In this document: piece by piece, positions 1 to 7,488 of the stretch | Layout: each line of letters opens with the position of its first letter | Numbering within the stretch: position 1 is the stretch's first letter | Assembly: GCA_016717005.1 (NCBI GenBank) | Contig: JADJUF010000039.1 | Location: 1,178,001 to 1,242,000, forward strand | DNA length: 64,000 bases | Source of the DNA: Myxococcales bacterium | GTDB taxonomy: Bacteria > Myxococcota_A > Polyangia > Haliangiales > Haliangiaceae | Reading direction: 5' to 3' | Notes under the pieces: model-generated | What the model was told of the DNA's origin: nothing | What the model saw: the letters and a program-made list of their open reading frames with translations, nothing else | Databases searched by the model: none | Translations under genes and position numbers: made by a program

Positions 1-63
1 CGGCTCGGCGTGAAGAAGCGGCCGGCCGCGGTGCTGCGCGCCCAGGAAGTGCTGGCGGCGTAG
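1..63 (+). CDS. C-terminal end of an unidentified protein (partial)
   Basis: The first frame reads an uninterrupted 20-residue tail, ending LRAQEVLAA, to a TAG at 61-63. It is basic then helical, as expected for the end of a real protein. Only the last 20 residues are in the window, so no family can be assigned. The next 150 bases (64-214) hold nothing I can support. The adjacent minus-strand gene converges on it. Confidence 0.4.
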   Translation, partial: RLGVKKRPAAVLRAQEVLAA

Positions 64-214
64 CGCGCGCGGGACGTGGGCAGCGCCATCGGCCGCGCGC
101 AGCACGCGGCGGCCCGAGGCCAGCGCGGCGAAGTGCCAGCGGTCTGCGCCGGGAGCGCGGCCGCGCGATCCGCCCCCGGAGCTCAGGGCGCGCGGCCCAC
201 GCGGTCCGCGGCGC

Positions 215-1834
215 TCAGAGCTTCGCGCAGGCCTTGCCGTAGATCGTGGCCGACGAGCTCGACGCGACCGCGCGGCAGGTGTAGCCGTCGCCGCAGCCGC
301 CGACGCCCGCGCACGCGGCGGTGCACTTCTTGGTGGCGGCGGTCGCGCCGACGCACAGGTTGCCCGGGCCGCCGCAGTCAGCGTTGGTCTTGCACTTGGA
401 GCCGAAGCGGTCCGTGCGCGCCCACGGCACGACCTTGGGGTTGTCGTCGATGCCGTGCATGCCGTACATCGACGTGAAGCCGGCCGAGTTGCCGTCGAGG
501 CGGGTCAGCAGGCCCGACACCGGCTGCGGCCGCAGGCGCTGCTGGCTGTCGCGCGCGAGCAGGGCGTTGATGAAGTGCTCGACCGGGGCCGGGGTCGACG
601 CGTCCGAGAACGACGTGGTCGTGATGACGTCGACGTTGGCGCCGCGCTTGTTCGGGTTCTCCTTGAACGCGGTGCCGATCTGGTACGTGTCGCAGCCCTC
701 GGCGAAGACCACCTGGTAGCGATCGGCCGGCATCGGCGCGACCCGGATGTCGGCGTCGTCGAGATCGCCCTCGTCGGTCTTCTTCCAGTTCGCGAGCGCG
801 AACCCGTAGAACGGGCCCGAGTGGCCGGAGTAGACGATCACGTCGCGGCGCGCGAGCGAGTTCAGCGCCAGCTGCTCGAGGCGCCGGCCGCCGGCGTCGG
901 TGTCGGGGTCGGTGCTGGCGCCGGGCTTGCCGAAGTACATCCGGACCTCGACGGTGATGGTGCGGCCGTCGGCCTTGACCGTGCGGGTGAACGCGCCCGA
1001 GGTCGTGGTCAGCTTGTCCCAGCTCGCCACCGGCGCGCGGAAGCCCTGGGCCTTCAGCCAGGTGAAGAACTGCTGCGAGTGCACGAGGTGGTACTGCGCG
1101 TGGTAGTCCCAGCCGAAGTACACGTCGATGTCGAGCTTGCCGTCCTCGGTGAGCCGCGCGAGATCGAAGAAGCCGTCGGTCGAGGGCTGGGCCCGGGCGA
1201 TCGCGAAGGTGATGTTCTCCTTCTTGTCGGCCGCGACCGTCGCCGGGTTCCAGCCGTCCCACGGCGCGTTGCGGTACCACTCGGCGTTGGTCTCGAGCTG
1301 CGCCAGCTCGGCGTTGCTCGGGCGGCCGATCTCGAGATCGAAGACGGTCTCGCCGCCGACGACGCGGGTCGGCAGGCGGTTCATCAGCGAGCGCCCGCCG
1401 GCGGCGATCTGCCGGAACGTGAAGTCGAAGGTCACGTGATCGGCGCGCTCGCTGATCTCGAGGTCCTCGTAGGCGCCGGCCTTGGCCATGCCGCCGAAGC
1501 CGCCGAACGACGCGTTGGGATCCTCCTCCTCCTTGTCGACCAGGTACTGCGTGACGAACCACGCGATCGCGATCTGCTTGTAGCCGATCAGCTGCTTGGC
1601 CGCGGCCAGGCGCTCGGTCGCCGGCCGATCGGCGAGCGCGGCGTCGAGCACGACGGTCGAGTGGCCCTCGAGCGTGTACTCCTGGGCCGACAGGCTCAGG
1701 AAGTCGTCGGCCTTGCCGTCGTCGACGAAGACGCTGTCCTCGGGGTCGTCGGCGTCGAGATCGACGCCGTCGGTGCACGCCGTGGACGCGAGGCCAGCGG
1801 TGACGGCGGCGACGAGCAGGAGGGGCGTGCGCAT
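215..1834 (-). CDS. Large secreted lipoprotein with a His/Cys dyad (caspase-like fold suspected)
   Basis: A 539-aa protein beginning MRTPLLLVAAVTAGLASTAC, a lipoprotein signal with the lipobox Cys at residue 20. The mature N-terminus is acidic, with a short VDDGKADDF stretch. Residues about 330-400 read like a clan-CD hydrolase core: a strand ending in YSGHSG (His338) and a second strand ending in FAEGCDTY (Cys381), followed by VDVITTTSFSDAS. This is the spacing and context seen in caspase/gingipain-like folds. The last about 45 residues are Cys-rich (CKTNADCGGPGNLC, then more CxxxC pairs), as in many myxobacterial surface lipoproteins. Lipid anchoring is well supported. The peptidase idea is inference and the family is not otherwise recognised. 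No strong ribosome-binding site precedes the ATG. Confidence 0.8.
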   Translation of the reverse strand: MRTPLLLVAAVTAGLASTACTDGVDLDADDPEDSVFVDDGKADDFLSLSAQEYTLEGHSTVVLDAALADRPATERLAAAKQLIGYKQIAIAWFVTQYLVDKEEEDPNASFGGFGGMAKAGAYEDLEISERADHVTFDFTFRQIAAGGRSLMNRLPTRVVGGETVFDLEIGRPSNAELAQLETNAEWYRNAPWDGWNPATVAADKKENITFAIARAQPSTDGFFDLARLTEDGKLDIDVYFGWDYHAQYHLVHSQQFFTWLKAQGFRAPVASWDKLTTTSGAFTRTVKADGRTITVEVRMYFGKPGASTDPDTDAGGRRLEQLALNSLARRDVIVYSGHSGPFYGFALANWKKTDEGDLDDADIRVAPMPADRYQVVFAEGCDTYQIGTAFKENPNKRGANVDVITTTSFSDASTPAPVEHFINALLARDSQQRLRPQPVSGLLTRLDGNSAGFTSMYGMHGIDDNPKVVPWARTDRFGSKCKTNADCGGPGNLCVGATAATKKCTAACAGVGGCGDGYTCRAVASSSSATIYGKACAKL

Positions 1835-1873
1835 GGGACCGGTAGGAGCACGCGCTGTGCCGGCCCGGCGCCA

Positions 1874-1893
1874 TGTAATCTCAGCCAGTTACA
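1874..1893. promoter_or_regulatory. Palindrome upstream of the His/Cys-dyad lipoprotein gene
   Basis: TGTAA and TTACA form perfect 5-bp inverted arms around a 10-bp centre, 40 bases upstream of the ATG at 1834. It is one of few AT-containing spots in the spacer and has the size of a dimeric regulator's operator. No clear -35/-10 pair accompanies it, so this is only suggestive. Confidence 0.25.
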
Positions 1894-2010
1894 CAGCAGT
1901 GGCGGATCCGCTAGCCGGCGCCTCGCGCCGCGCAGACCCCAGCGGGCGGCTACCGATACCGCCGCTCGTACATCAGTTGCGACCGGGCTGCGGCCTGGAC
2001 GTCCGAAAAG

Positions 2011-2033
2011 TTGTCAAAGTTGACACCGTCCCC
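2011..2033 (+). repeat. Dispersed 23-bp inverted-repeat element, copy 1
   Basis: Reads TTGTCAAAGTTGACACC then GTCCCC. It is the exact reverse complement of the copy at 2066-2088, 32 bases away, so the two could pair as a perfect 23-bp stem. The bases just before it (GACCGGGCTGCG, CCTGGACG, CGAAAAG) are shared with the copies at 4050 and, more weakly, 6464, showing that a longer unit is conserved than the 23 bp alone. Confidence 0.85.
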
Positions 2034-2065
2034 TCGACGCCCTGGTCAGCCGGCGCGAGGGGAAG

Positions 2066-2275
2066 GGGGACGGTGTCAACTTTGACAATCTTGGGGGCCG
2101 ACCCGCCGGAACTCCGGTCGGAAGCGGTCCCCGAGAGGCGCGCCGGCGTCGAACGCAGATGGCGCGTAGCGAGCGGCCCGCGCGCGTACCGAGCGGCAGC
2201 GACTCGCGTGCGTACCGAGCGCGACCGGGCGCCGACCGGAACGAACCATAAGTTGTCAAAGTTGACACCGTCCCC
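2066..2275. repeat. Intergenic element bounded by 23-bp inverted repeats (about 210 bp)
   Basis: Starts with GGGGACGGTGTCAACTTTGA plus CAA at 2066-2088 and ends with the exact reverse complement at 2253-2275, so it has perfect terminal inverted repeats. The interior is GC-rich with short GTACCGAGCG repeats and no convincing reading frame. The same outward-facing architecture recurs at 3879-4072 and 7327-7449. This resembles REP/BIME elements mobilised by RAYT (Y1 REP transposase) enzymes, or a MITE. No transposase lies in the window. The whole spacer 1835-2295 holds only this and copy 1. Confidence 0.8.
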
Positions 2276-2295
2276 CTAGGGCTCCCCTTGGGCTC

Positions 2296-3691
2296 TCACG
2301 TCAGCGCCGCCAGCCGTCGCGCGAGCGCGGCCTCGTCGAGGTAGACCTCCTCGACCAACGCGCTGCGGATCAGCGCCGCGAGGGCCAGGGTCGCGCGCTG
2401 CTTGGCGTCGTCGCCGTCGGTCATCCTCTCGCGGATCGCGTCGGCCAGCTGATCGAGGCTCGCACCCTCGGCCAGCTCCAGCTCGCCATCCGCCACCAGT
2501 TGCTCGATCAGCGGCACGAGCCCATCGTCCGGGCGGACCCGCGGCGGCGGCGCGATCGCGGTCAGCCAGGCCGCCACCGAGGCCGCGATCGCGCGCGGCC
2601 GCTCCTCGAAGTCCACGTCGACCTCCATCACGCACCCGCGCCCGTCCACGCACAGGAGCCGTGGCTCGTTCGCTGCGAGCGGCCACCACCCCGTCGGCGC
2701 CGCCGTGCCCCAGTCGCGCCGCATCTCACAGACCTCCCGCGCGTTCAGGAGCTGCCATTCGATCGACTCGCCGAGCAGATCGCGCGAGCCATCGTGGCGC
2801 AGGAGCGCCGCCCGCACCGACGGGTGGATCGCTTGCCCCAGCGCGCGCTCGAGCTCAGCCAGCTCGCCTGGCTTCGCGCCGCGCCGGAGCAGCGTCAGGT
2901 CGGCGCCCAAGCCCTCCTCCAGCGCCGCCCACGCCGCGTCGAGCGCGGGGCCGTCGGCGGCGGGCGGCGCCGACCGTGAGGCGCTCGCCAACTTGGCCGC
3001 CCCGCGCGCGCGCCGGCACGTAGACCTGGACGCCGCCGCTCGCGTACCGCAGCGTCGCCTGGTGGCGCCACAGCTCGAAGTAGGGCGCGAACGGATCGGC
3101 CACCGTCGCCGAGGCCGACGCCGCCAGCTGCGGCCACAGCACGTAGAACGCGAGCGCGTAGTCGTTGGCCAGACAGTACAGCGGCTCATCAAGCAGGTCG
3201 CCGTGCGCCGAAGCAGGCGTCAGCGAGTGCCCGAAGTCGGTCACCAGCTCGTAGACGACCGTGCGCATCTCCGACGCCTCGGTCTCCTCGGGTGCCAGGC
3301 CGACCTCGACCTCGACCTCGAGCCCGCCCTCCGTGAGCGCGAGCGCCCCCGGCCCCGTAGCATCGACCGCGCGCGCGATCTGTGCCAGCGCCTCCAGGTA
3401 CCCCTGGGCCCAGCCGCGGAGCTGCGCGCGCGTCGCGAGCGGCGCCTTGCGCGGCACCAGGTACGCGTGCCCGCTCGTCGCGTCGCCCGCCTTGAACACG
3501 GCCCGCAGCCGCGCCAGCACCTCCTCGCCGTGCGGCATGTCGACGAACAGCTCCTCGAGCCCCGCGCCATCGGGTCGGAACGAGTGCAGGAAGTATGGCG
3601 ACGGCTCATCTTCCCAGCCCTCCGCGGCCTCCGGATCTCGCCGCGCGACGAGGGTTCGCCAGCGCGCCAGCAGCTCACGGTCCACTGACAT
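2296..3691 (-). CDS. SUKH/SMI1-KNR4-like protein, frameshifted
   Basis: Starts at the ATG at 3691 (MSVDRELLARWRTLVARRD). About the first 230 residues run in one frame to near base 3010. The continuation lies in another frame (AAKLASASRSAPPAADGP) down to the TGA at 2296. The C-terminal half carries the SMI1/KNR4 pattern: a helix around LAELERALGQAIHPSVRAAL, then LLRHDGS, then WWPLAANEPRLLCVDG and a closing helix. SUKH proteins are often immunity proteins against toxins, but no toxin is adjacent. The shift falls in a CG-dinucleotide run at about 3001-3013, typical of a sequencing or replication slip. If real, the gene is dead or makes a truncated product. Confidence 0.6.
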
Positions 3692-3878
3692 TGCGGGATC
3701 ATGCCGCGGCCGACGGCCGGCCGGCAATGGTTCGGCGTACGACGGCAAGGTGCGCGCGGTCGCCTCCGCCGCGTTCGGTGAGGCGCCGCCGCGCCGATCG
3801 CGTGCGGCCCCCGCGCCCGGCCGCGCCGCCGCCTGCCAACCGCTCTCGCGTGGCGAGCGAGCGAGCGAGGGCGAGCGA

Positions 3879-4072
3879 GGGGACGGTGTCAACTTCGACA
3901 ATCTTTGGGGCGCGGTGGTCGGCGGGAGCGCCGGTCAGCGGCGATCCGCGCGAGGGCGGGCCGACGTCGAACCAGGGGCGCGGGGCTGGAGCGAACCCAC
4001 GCGCGTTCCGGGCCGCTGCGACCGCGCTGCGACGTGGACGATCGAAAGATTGTCAAAGTTGACACCGTCCCC
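3879..4072. repeat. Second paired inverted-repeat element (about 194 bp)
   Basis: Left end 3879-3901 reads GGGGACGGTGTCAACTTCGA plus CAA (one mismatch from the consensus). Right end 4050-4072 is the exact inverted copy. The interior differs in sequence from the element at 2066-2275 but shares the GACGTGGACG-ATCGAAAG motif just inside the right end. A short tetranucleotide run (GAGC) precedes the left end at about 3855-3880. It fills most of the spacer between the SUKH gene and the metzincin gene. The rest of 3692-4194 shows nothing else. Confidence 0.8.
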
Positions 4073-4194
4073 ATTCCCTCCCGGTCGGTCGCGATTCGGC
4101 GCGAGGGCGGTCAGAGCCGGCAATGTCGTGCGCGTGGCGTGATGCCGCGGTCACGCGCGCGGGCCGACCGACTCGACCGGGGTGGAGGTTACTC

Positions 4195-6309
4195 ATGGGC
4201 TCGACAAGAATGCACCTGACCGCGGCTGCGGCCGCGATCGCCTTGACCGCCTGCGTGGATGACGGCGGCGTCACCCCCGAGATCGACGCGCCGCCCGCCG
4301 CGACCGCGCGCGTGGCCATCACGCGCTTGATCCCGCTCCGGTTCGTCGAGGGCCTGAACTGTGCGCCTGGCACACCGACCTGCGACGACTACATCTCCCC
4401 GGACATGATCCGCGCGTCGGTCGACCGCGTCAACGACGTGTTCGCGCCGCTGGGCGTGAAGTTCTGGACCCGCTCGATCGAGCGCTACCACATGCCGCTG
4501 ACCTACCACCGCAATGTCCAGACGATGGTGAGCTGGGCGCAGGTCCGCGCGGAGCTGCAGCAGGTCTTCCCTGACCTGCCCGCCAACGCGTTCGCGGACA
4601 ACGAGCAGAAGGCGCGTGGCTCCTGGCTGGTGGCTGGAGCCGGGTACTGGGGCCGCGCCGATGAGGTGCTGGTGTGGGTGCTCGACGGCGACGGCAGCTC
4701 GGCGAACGCCCCCCAGTCGGGCCGTTGCCTCAACATGGCCGGCGCCACGATGTGGACCACCATCGATGGCCGCGCCGAGGCCTCGACCAACCTCGCCCAC
4801 GAGATGGGGCACTTCATGGGCGGGCGGCACCTGAGCGAGGCCGGCAGCGCGCTCATCGATCCGGCCACCGGACTCCACTGGACCCCGGCTGACGCGTGGG
4901 ACCTGCGCGCGTGCTTGACCAGCACCGGCCCCGTGTTCTGGAGTTCGAAGGCTGACTACCAGGCCAACCCGTGCGCCGGCCAGGAGATCGTCATCCAGTC
5001 CGATGGCGGCGCGCCGTGCCAATCCAAGGGCGGCCCGTTCGACGCGCCGCAGTGCGACTTCATCATCGGCAACACGACGTACACGGTGCCGTGGGGCGAC
5101 CCGCGCGTCGCTGGCCTGATCCGATGGAACGGCGCGCTCCATACGCCCCCGTCGAGCTTCGGGGTCGAGGTCAACGTCATGGGCGGCTACGGCCCTGGCT
5201 ACGCGATGCCGACGACCGCGTTCCGCGTCGACTACCGCACGCCCGCGTTCATCTCCGACTCCGACCTGCTCAAGATGCAGGCGTACCTCACGACCGACAT
5301 GGCGTTCACAAACACCACGAGCTCGACGTACGTCGATCAGACCACCGGGCAGCCGCCGCTGGGCACGACCTCGGCGCAGCTGTGGTCGAAGCGACCGCTG
5401 CTCGGCACCGGCGCCGAGGACTTCATCGCCTGGGCCAACGGCCCCGATCCTGACTTCGCGTTCACGTTCGCGGCCGCCGACACGCCGATCGGCGGCACCG
5501 GGTACCAGCCGATCAGCGGCGACTTCGACGACGACGGTCACGACGACATCCTCTGGTACTACCCGGGCGACACCAAGGTCCGGATGTGGTGGGGCCGCGC
5601 CGACCGCACCTTCGACAAGCAAGCGGTCACCAGCGGCTGGTTCCCCGCGACCAACTTCGTCGTGTTCGCCGGCGACTTCAACGGTGACCACCGCGCCGAC
5701 CTGTTCCTGTACGGGCCCGGCGCCGCGCCCGACTACATCAAGTGGGGCCAGGCCAACCGCACCTTCACCACGACCAGCGCGTCGGTCGGCTCGACGGGCT
5801 ACGTGCCGATCGTCGGCAACTTCGACGGCATCCTCGGCGACGACATCTTCTGGTACTACCCGCCCGGCGGCTACGTGAACCGCTGGTACTCGACCGGCGG
5901 CACCACGTTCACGTCGCTCGCCCACTACGCGGTCGACGCCGGCGGCCCGTTCGTCCCGGTGGTGGGCGACTTCGATGGCGCGCGCGGTGACGACATCTTC
6001 TGGTACAAGGCCGGCGCCGGCGCCGACCGCCTCTGGTACGCGCTGGGCAACGGCTCGACGTCGTTCACGAAGGTCGCGGGGATCAACGTCGTCGACAGCT
6101 ACCTCCCGATCGCCGGCGACTTCGACGGCGACGGCCGCGACGACATCTTCTGGGACGCGCCGGCCCACACGACCGACTACATCTGGGCCGGCGCCGCGCA
6201 GGCGACCCAGTTCACGTCCCGGCGGGCCTCGGTCTACGGTGTGTTCAATCCGGTCGCGGGCGACTTCGACCATGACGGCCGCACCGACATCTTCTGGTAC
6301 CGCGACTGA
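4195..6309 (+). CDS. Secreted metzincin-type metalloprotease lipoprotein with FG-GAP/VCBS repeats
   Basis: The start at 4195 is chosen because GGAGG lies 6 bases upstream and the product then begins with a lipoprotein signal (lipobox LTAC). Residues 202-212 read HEMGHFMGGRH, the HExxHxxGxxH zinc site of metzincins (His202, Glu203, His206, His212). A candidate Met-turn, VNVMGGYG, follows around residue 329, unusually far downstream. The C-terminal 270 residues contain six units of about 47 residues with a DFDGDGxDDIFWY core (DFDDDGHDD, DFNGDHRAD, NFDGILGDD, DFDGARGDD, DFDGDGRDD, DFDHDGRTD). These are FG-GAP/VCBS-type calcium-binding loops predicted to form a beta-propeller. Likely an outer-membrane or released calcium-dependent protease; the substrate cannot be told. 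Confidence 0.85.
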   Translation: MGSTRMHLTAAAAAIALTACVDDGGVTPEIDAPPAATARVAITRLIPLRFVEGLNCAPGTPTCDDYISPDMIRASVDRVNDVFAPLGVKFWTRSIERYHMPLTYHRNVQTMVSWAQVRAELQQVFPDLPANAFADNEQKARGSWLVAGAGYWGRADEVLVWVLDGDGSSANAPQSGRCLNMAGATMWTTIDGRAEASTNLAHEMGHFMGGRHLSEAGSALIDPATGLHWTPADAWDLRACLTSTGPVFWSSKADYQANPCAGQEIVIQSDGGAPCQSKGGPFDAPQCDFIIGNTTYTVPWGDPRVAGLIRWNGALHTPPSSFGVEVNVMGGYGPGYAMPTTAFRVDYRTPAFISDSDLLKMQAYLTTDMAFTNTTSSTYVDQTTGQPPLGTTSAQLWSKRPLLGTGAEDFIAWANGPDPDFAFTFAAADTPIGGTGYQPISGDFDDDGHDDILWYYPGDTKVRMWWGRADRTFDKQAVTSGWFPATNFVVFAGDFNGDHRADLFLYGPGAAPDYIKWGQANRTFTTTSASVGSTGYVPIVGNFDGILGDDIFWYYPPGGYVNRWYSTGGTTFTSLAHYAVDAGGPFVPVVGDFDGARGDDIFWYKAGAGADRLWYALGNGSTSFTKVAGINVVDSYLPIAGDFDGDGRDDIFWDAPAHTTDYIWAGAAQATQFTSRRASVYGVFNPVAGDFDHDGRTDIFWYRD

Positions 6310-6463
6310 GCTGCAGCCCTCGTCAGCGCCGCCCGCCGGCGATGGCCCCGCGCCCGGCGACGAACTCGCCTGGCACGTCCCGATGACTGCGACTGCTGCG
6401 CCGTCCGCGTCCGAGCGGCGCCCGGGCGGCGACGACCTGGCGCAGACCTGGACGAGCCCGGAG

Positions 6464-6486
6464 TCGTCAACGTTGACACCGTCCCC
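6464..6486 (+). repeat. Dispersed inverted-repeat element, solo copy
   Basis: TCGTCAACGTTGACACC followed by GTCCCC, two mismatches from the copy at 2011. It is preceded by the conserved GACCTGG/CCTGGACGAGC stretch. No inverted partner is visible between 6310 and 6612, so this is a half element or an eroded one. The rest of that 303-base spacer shows no gene. Confidence 0.7.
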
Positions 6487-6612
6487 TCCCGCCGCCGCGG
6501 ACTCCGGGCAGCGAGGTGCGGGTCCGGGCCTGCAGCGGCGTGGCCGCAGGTCCAGACGATCGGCCTGGCGCGCGCGCCCCGGCCGGTCCGACGGTTGCAA
6601 CACGACCGAGCC

Positions 6613-7317
6613 ATGATGCAACCCCGCATGATCGCCCTCGGCGCCGTCGTCCTGCTGATCGGCGGGTGCCTTACCGACGAAGCCGAGACCTCATCCACCG
6701 GCGACGTCGAATCGGAGGTGGCGCTGGGATCCGGCTCCCCGACCACGTCGCCGACGGCATCGCCGACCGTGTCACCGTCGCCGTCGCCGTCCCCCACGCC
6801 GACCGCGTCGCCAACACCGTCGCCGTCCCCCACGCCGTCGCCGTCGCCGTCGCCATCACCATCGCCATCGCCGTCGCCCACGTGCACCGCGCAACCGGAG
6901 CCGACCTGCGACGCCACCTTGCCCGGGGTCGAACCCGTCAACCCCCACAACGCCGTCGGGAGCCAGTGCCGCGGCACCTGCGGCGCGGATTGCGCCGGCA
7001 CCTGCCGGTCGCTGCCGACGGTCACCCAGTGCCACGAGTGGCAGACCGCCGACTGTGGCTGGCACGCCAAGGTGTGCACGTACGCGATGCGCGAGTGCGG
7101 GTCGGCGGAGGGCTGCCGCGTCCACGACGCCTGCTACGACGCGTGCGCGGCCGGCGATGCGGGCGCCGCCTGCCGCTCGGATTGCGATGACGACTGCATC
7201 GCCGAGCACGGCTTGTTCCAGTGCGGCCGGTGGGCGTTCGGCTACGGCCCGTTCGATCGCTGGATCCAATACGGCGACGCGCCCACGTCGTACACCTACG
7301 ACTCGACCTGTTACTGA
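6613..7317 (+). CDS. Cys-rich lipoprotein with Ser-Pro linker and a phospholipase A2-like HD motif
   Basis: The ATG at 6613 is chosen because the hydrophobic signal MIALGAVVLLIGGC follows directly. An in-frame TTG at 6595 would only add residues before it. After the lipid-anchored Cys comes an acidic segment and then a Ser-Pro/Thr-Pro linker of about 45 residues, coded by a CCGTCG-type simple repeat. The globular part has about 20 cysteines and contains GCRVHDACYDAC, which resembles the active-site helix of secreted phospholipase A2 (CxxHDxCY). The calcium loop of that family is not obvious, so the enzyme assignment is weak. It may be only a disulfide-rich domain tethered to the surface by a stiff Pro-rich spacer. 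Confidence 0.75.
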   Translation: MMQPRMIALGAVVLLIGGCLTDEAETSSTGDVESEVALGSGSPTTSPTASPTVSPSPSPSPTPTASPTPSPSPTPSPSPSPSPSPSPSPTCTAQPEPTCDATLPGVEPVNPHNAVGSQCRGTCGADCAGTCRSLPTVTQCHEWQTADCGWHAKVCTYAMRECGSAEGCRVHDACYDACAAGDAGAACRSDCDDDCIAEHGLFQCGRWAFGYGPFDRWIQYGDAPTSYTYDSTCY

Positions 7318-7326
7318 CCGCGCCAA

Positions 7327-7449
7327 GGGGACGGTGTCAACTCTGACAACTCCTGGTCGCGACGGTCCGCCGGACCTCCCGTCGCCTGCGACCCGCGCGA
7401 GGGCGGTCGGCGACGAACCCGAAACGTTGTCGACGTTGACACCGCCCCC
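7327..7449. repeat. Third paired inverted-repeat element (about 123 bp, degenerate right end)
   Basis: The left end 7327-7349 is GGGGACGGTGTCAACTCTGA plus CAA. The right end at 7427-7449 is TTGTCGACGTTGACACC then GCCCC, with substitutions. It lies between the stop of the Cys-rich lipoprotein gene (7317) and the convergent TPR gene stop (7489). It is shorter than the other two paired elements, as if internally deleted. Confidence 0.7.
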
Positions 7450-7488
7450 CGCGGGCGACCCAGCCGGCACGCGGCGCCCGGCCGCGCG

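Noticed and set aside
6721..6890. CCGTCG simple repeat as a possible contingency locus
   Set aside because: It codes in frame for the Ser-Pro linker of the lipoprotein; the units are multiples of three and no frame-switching is implied.
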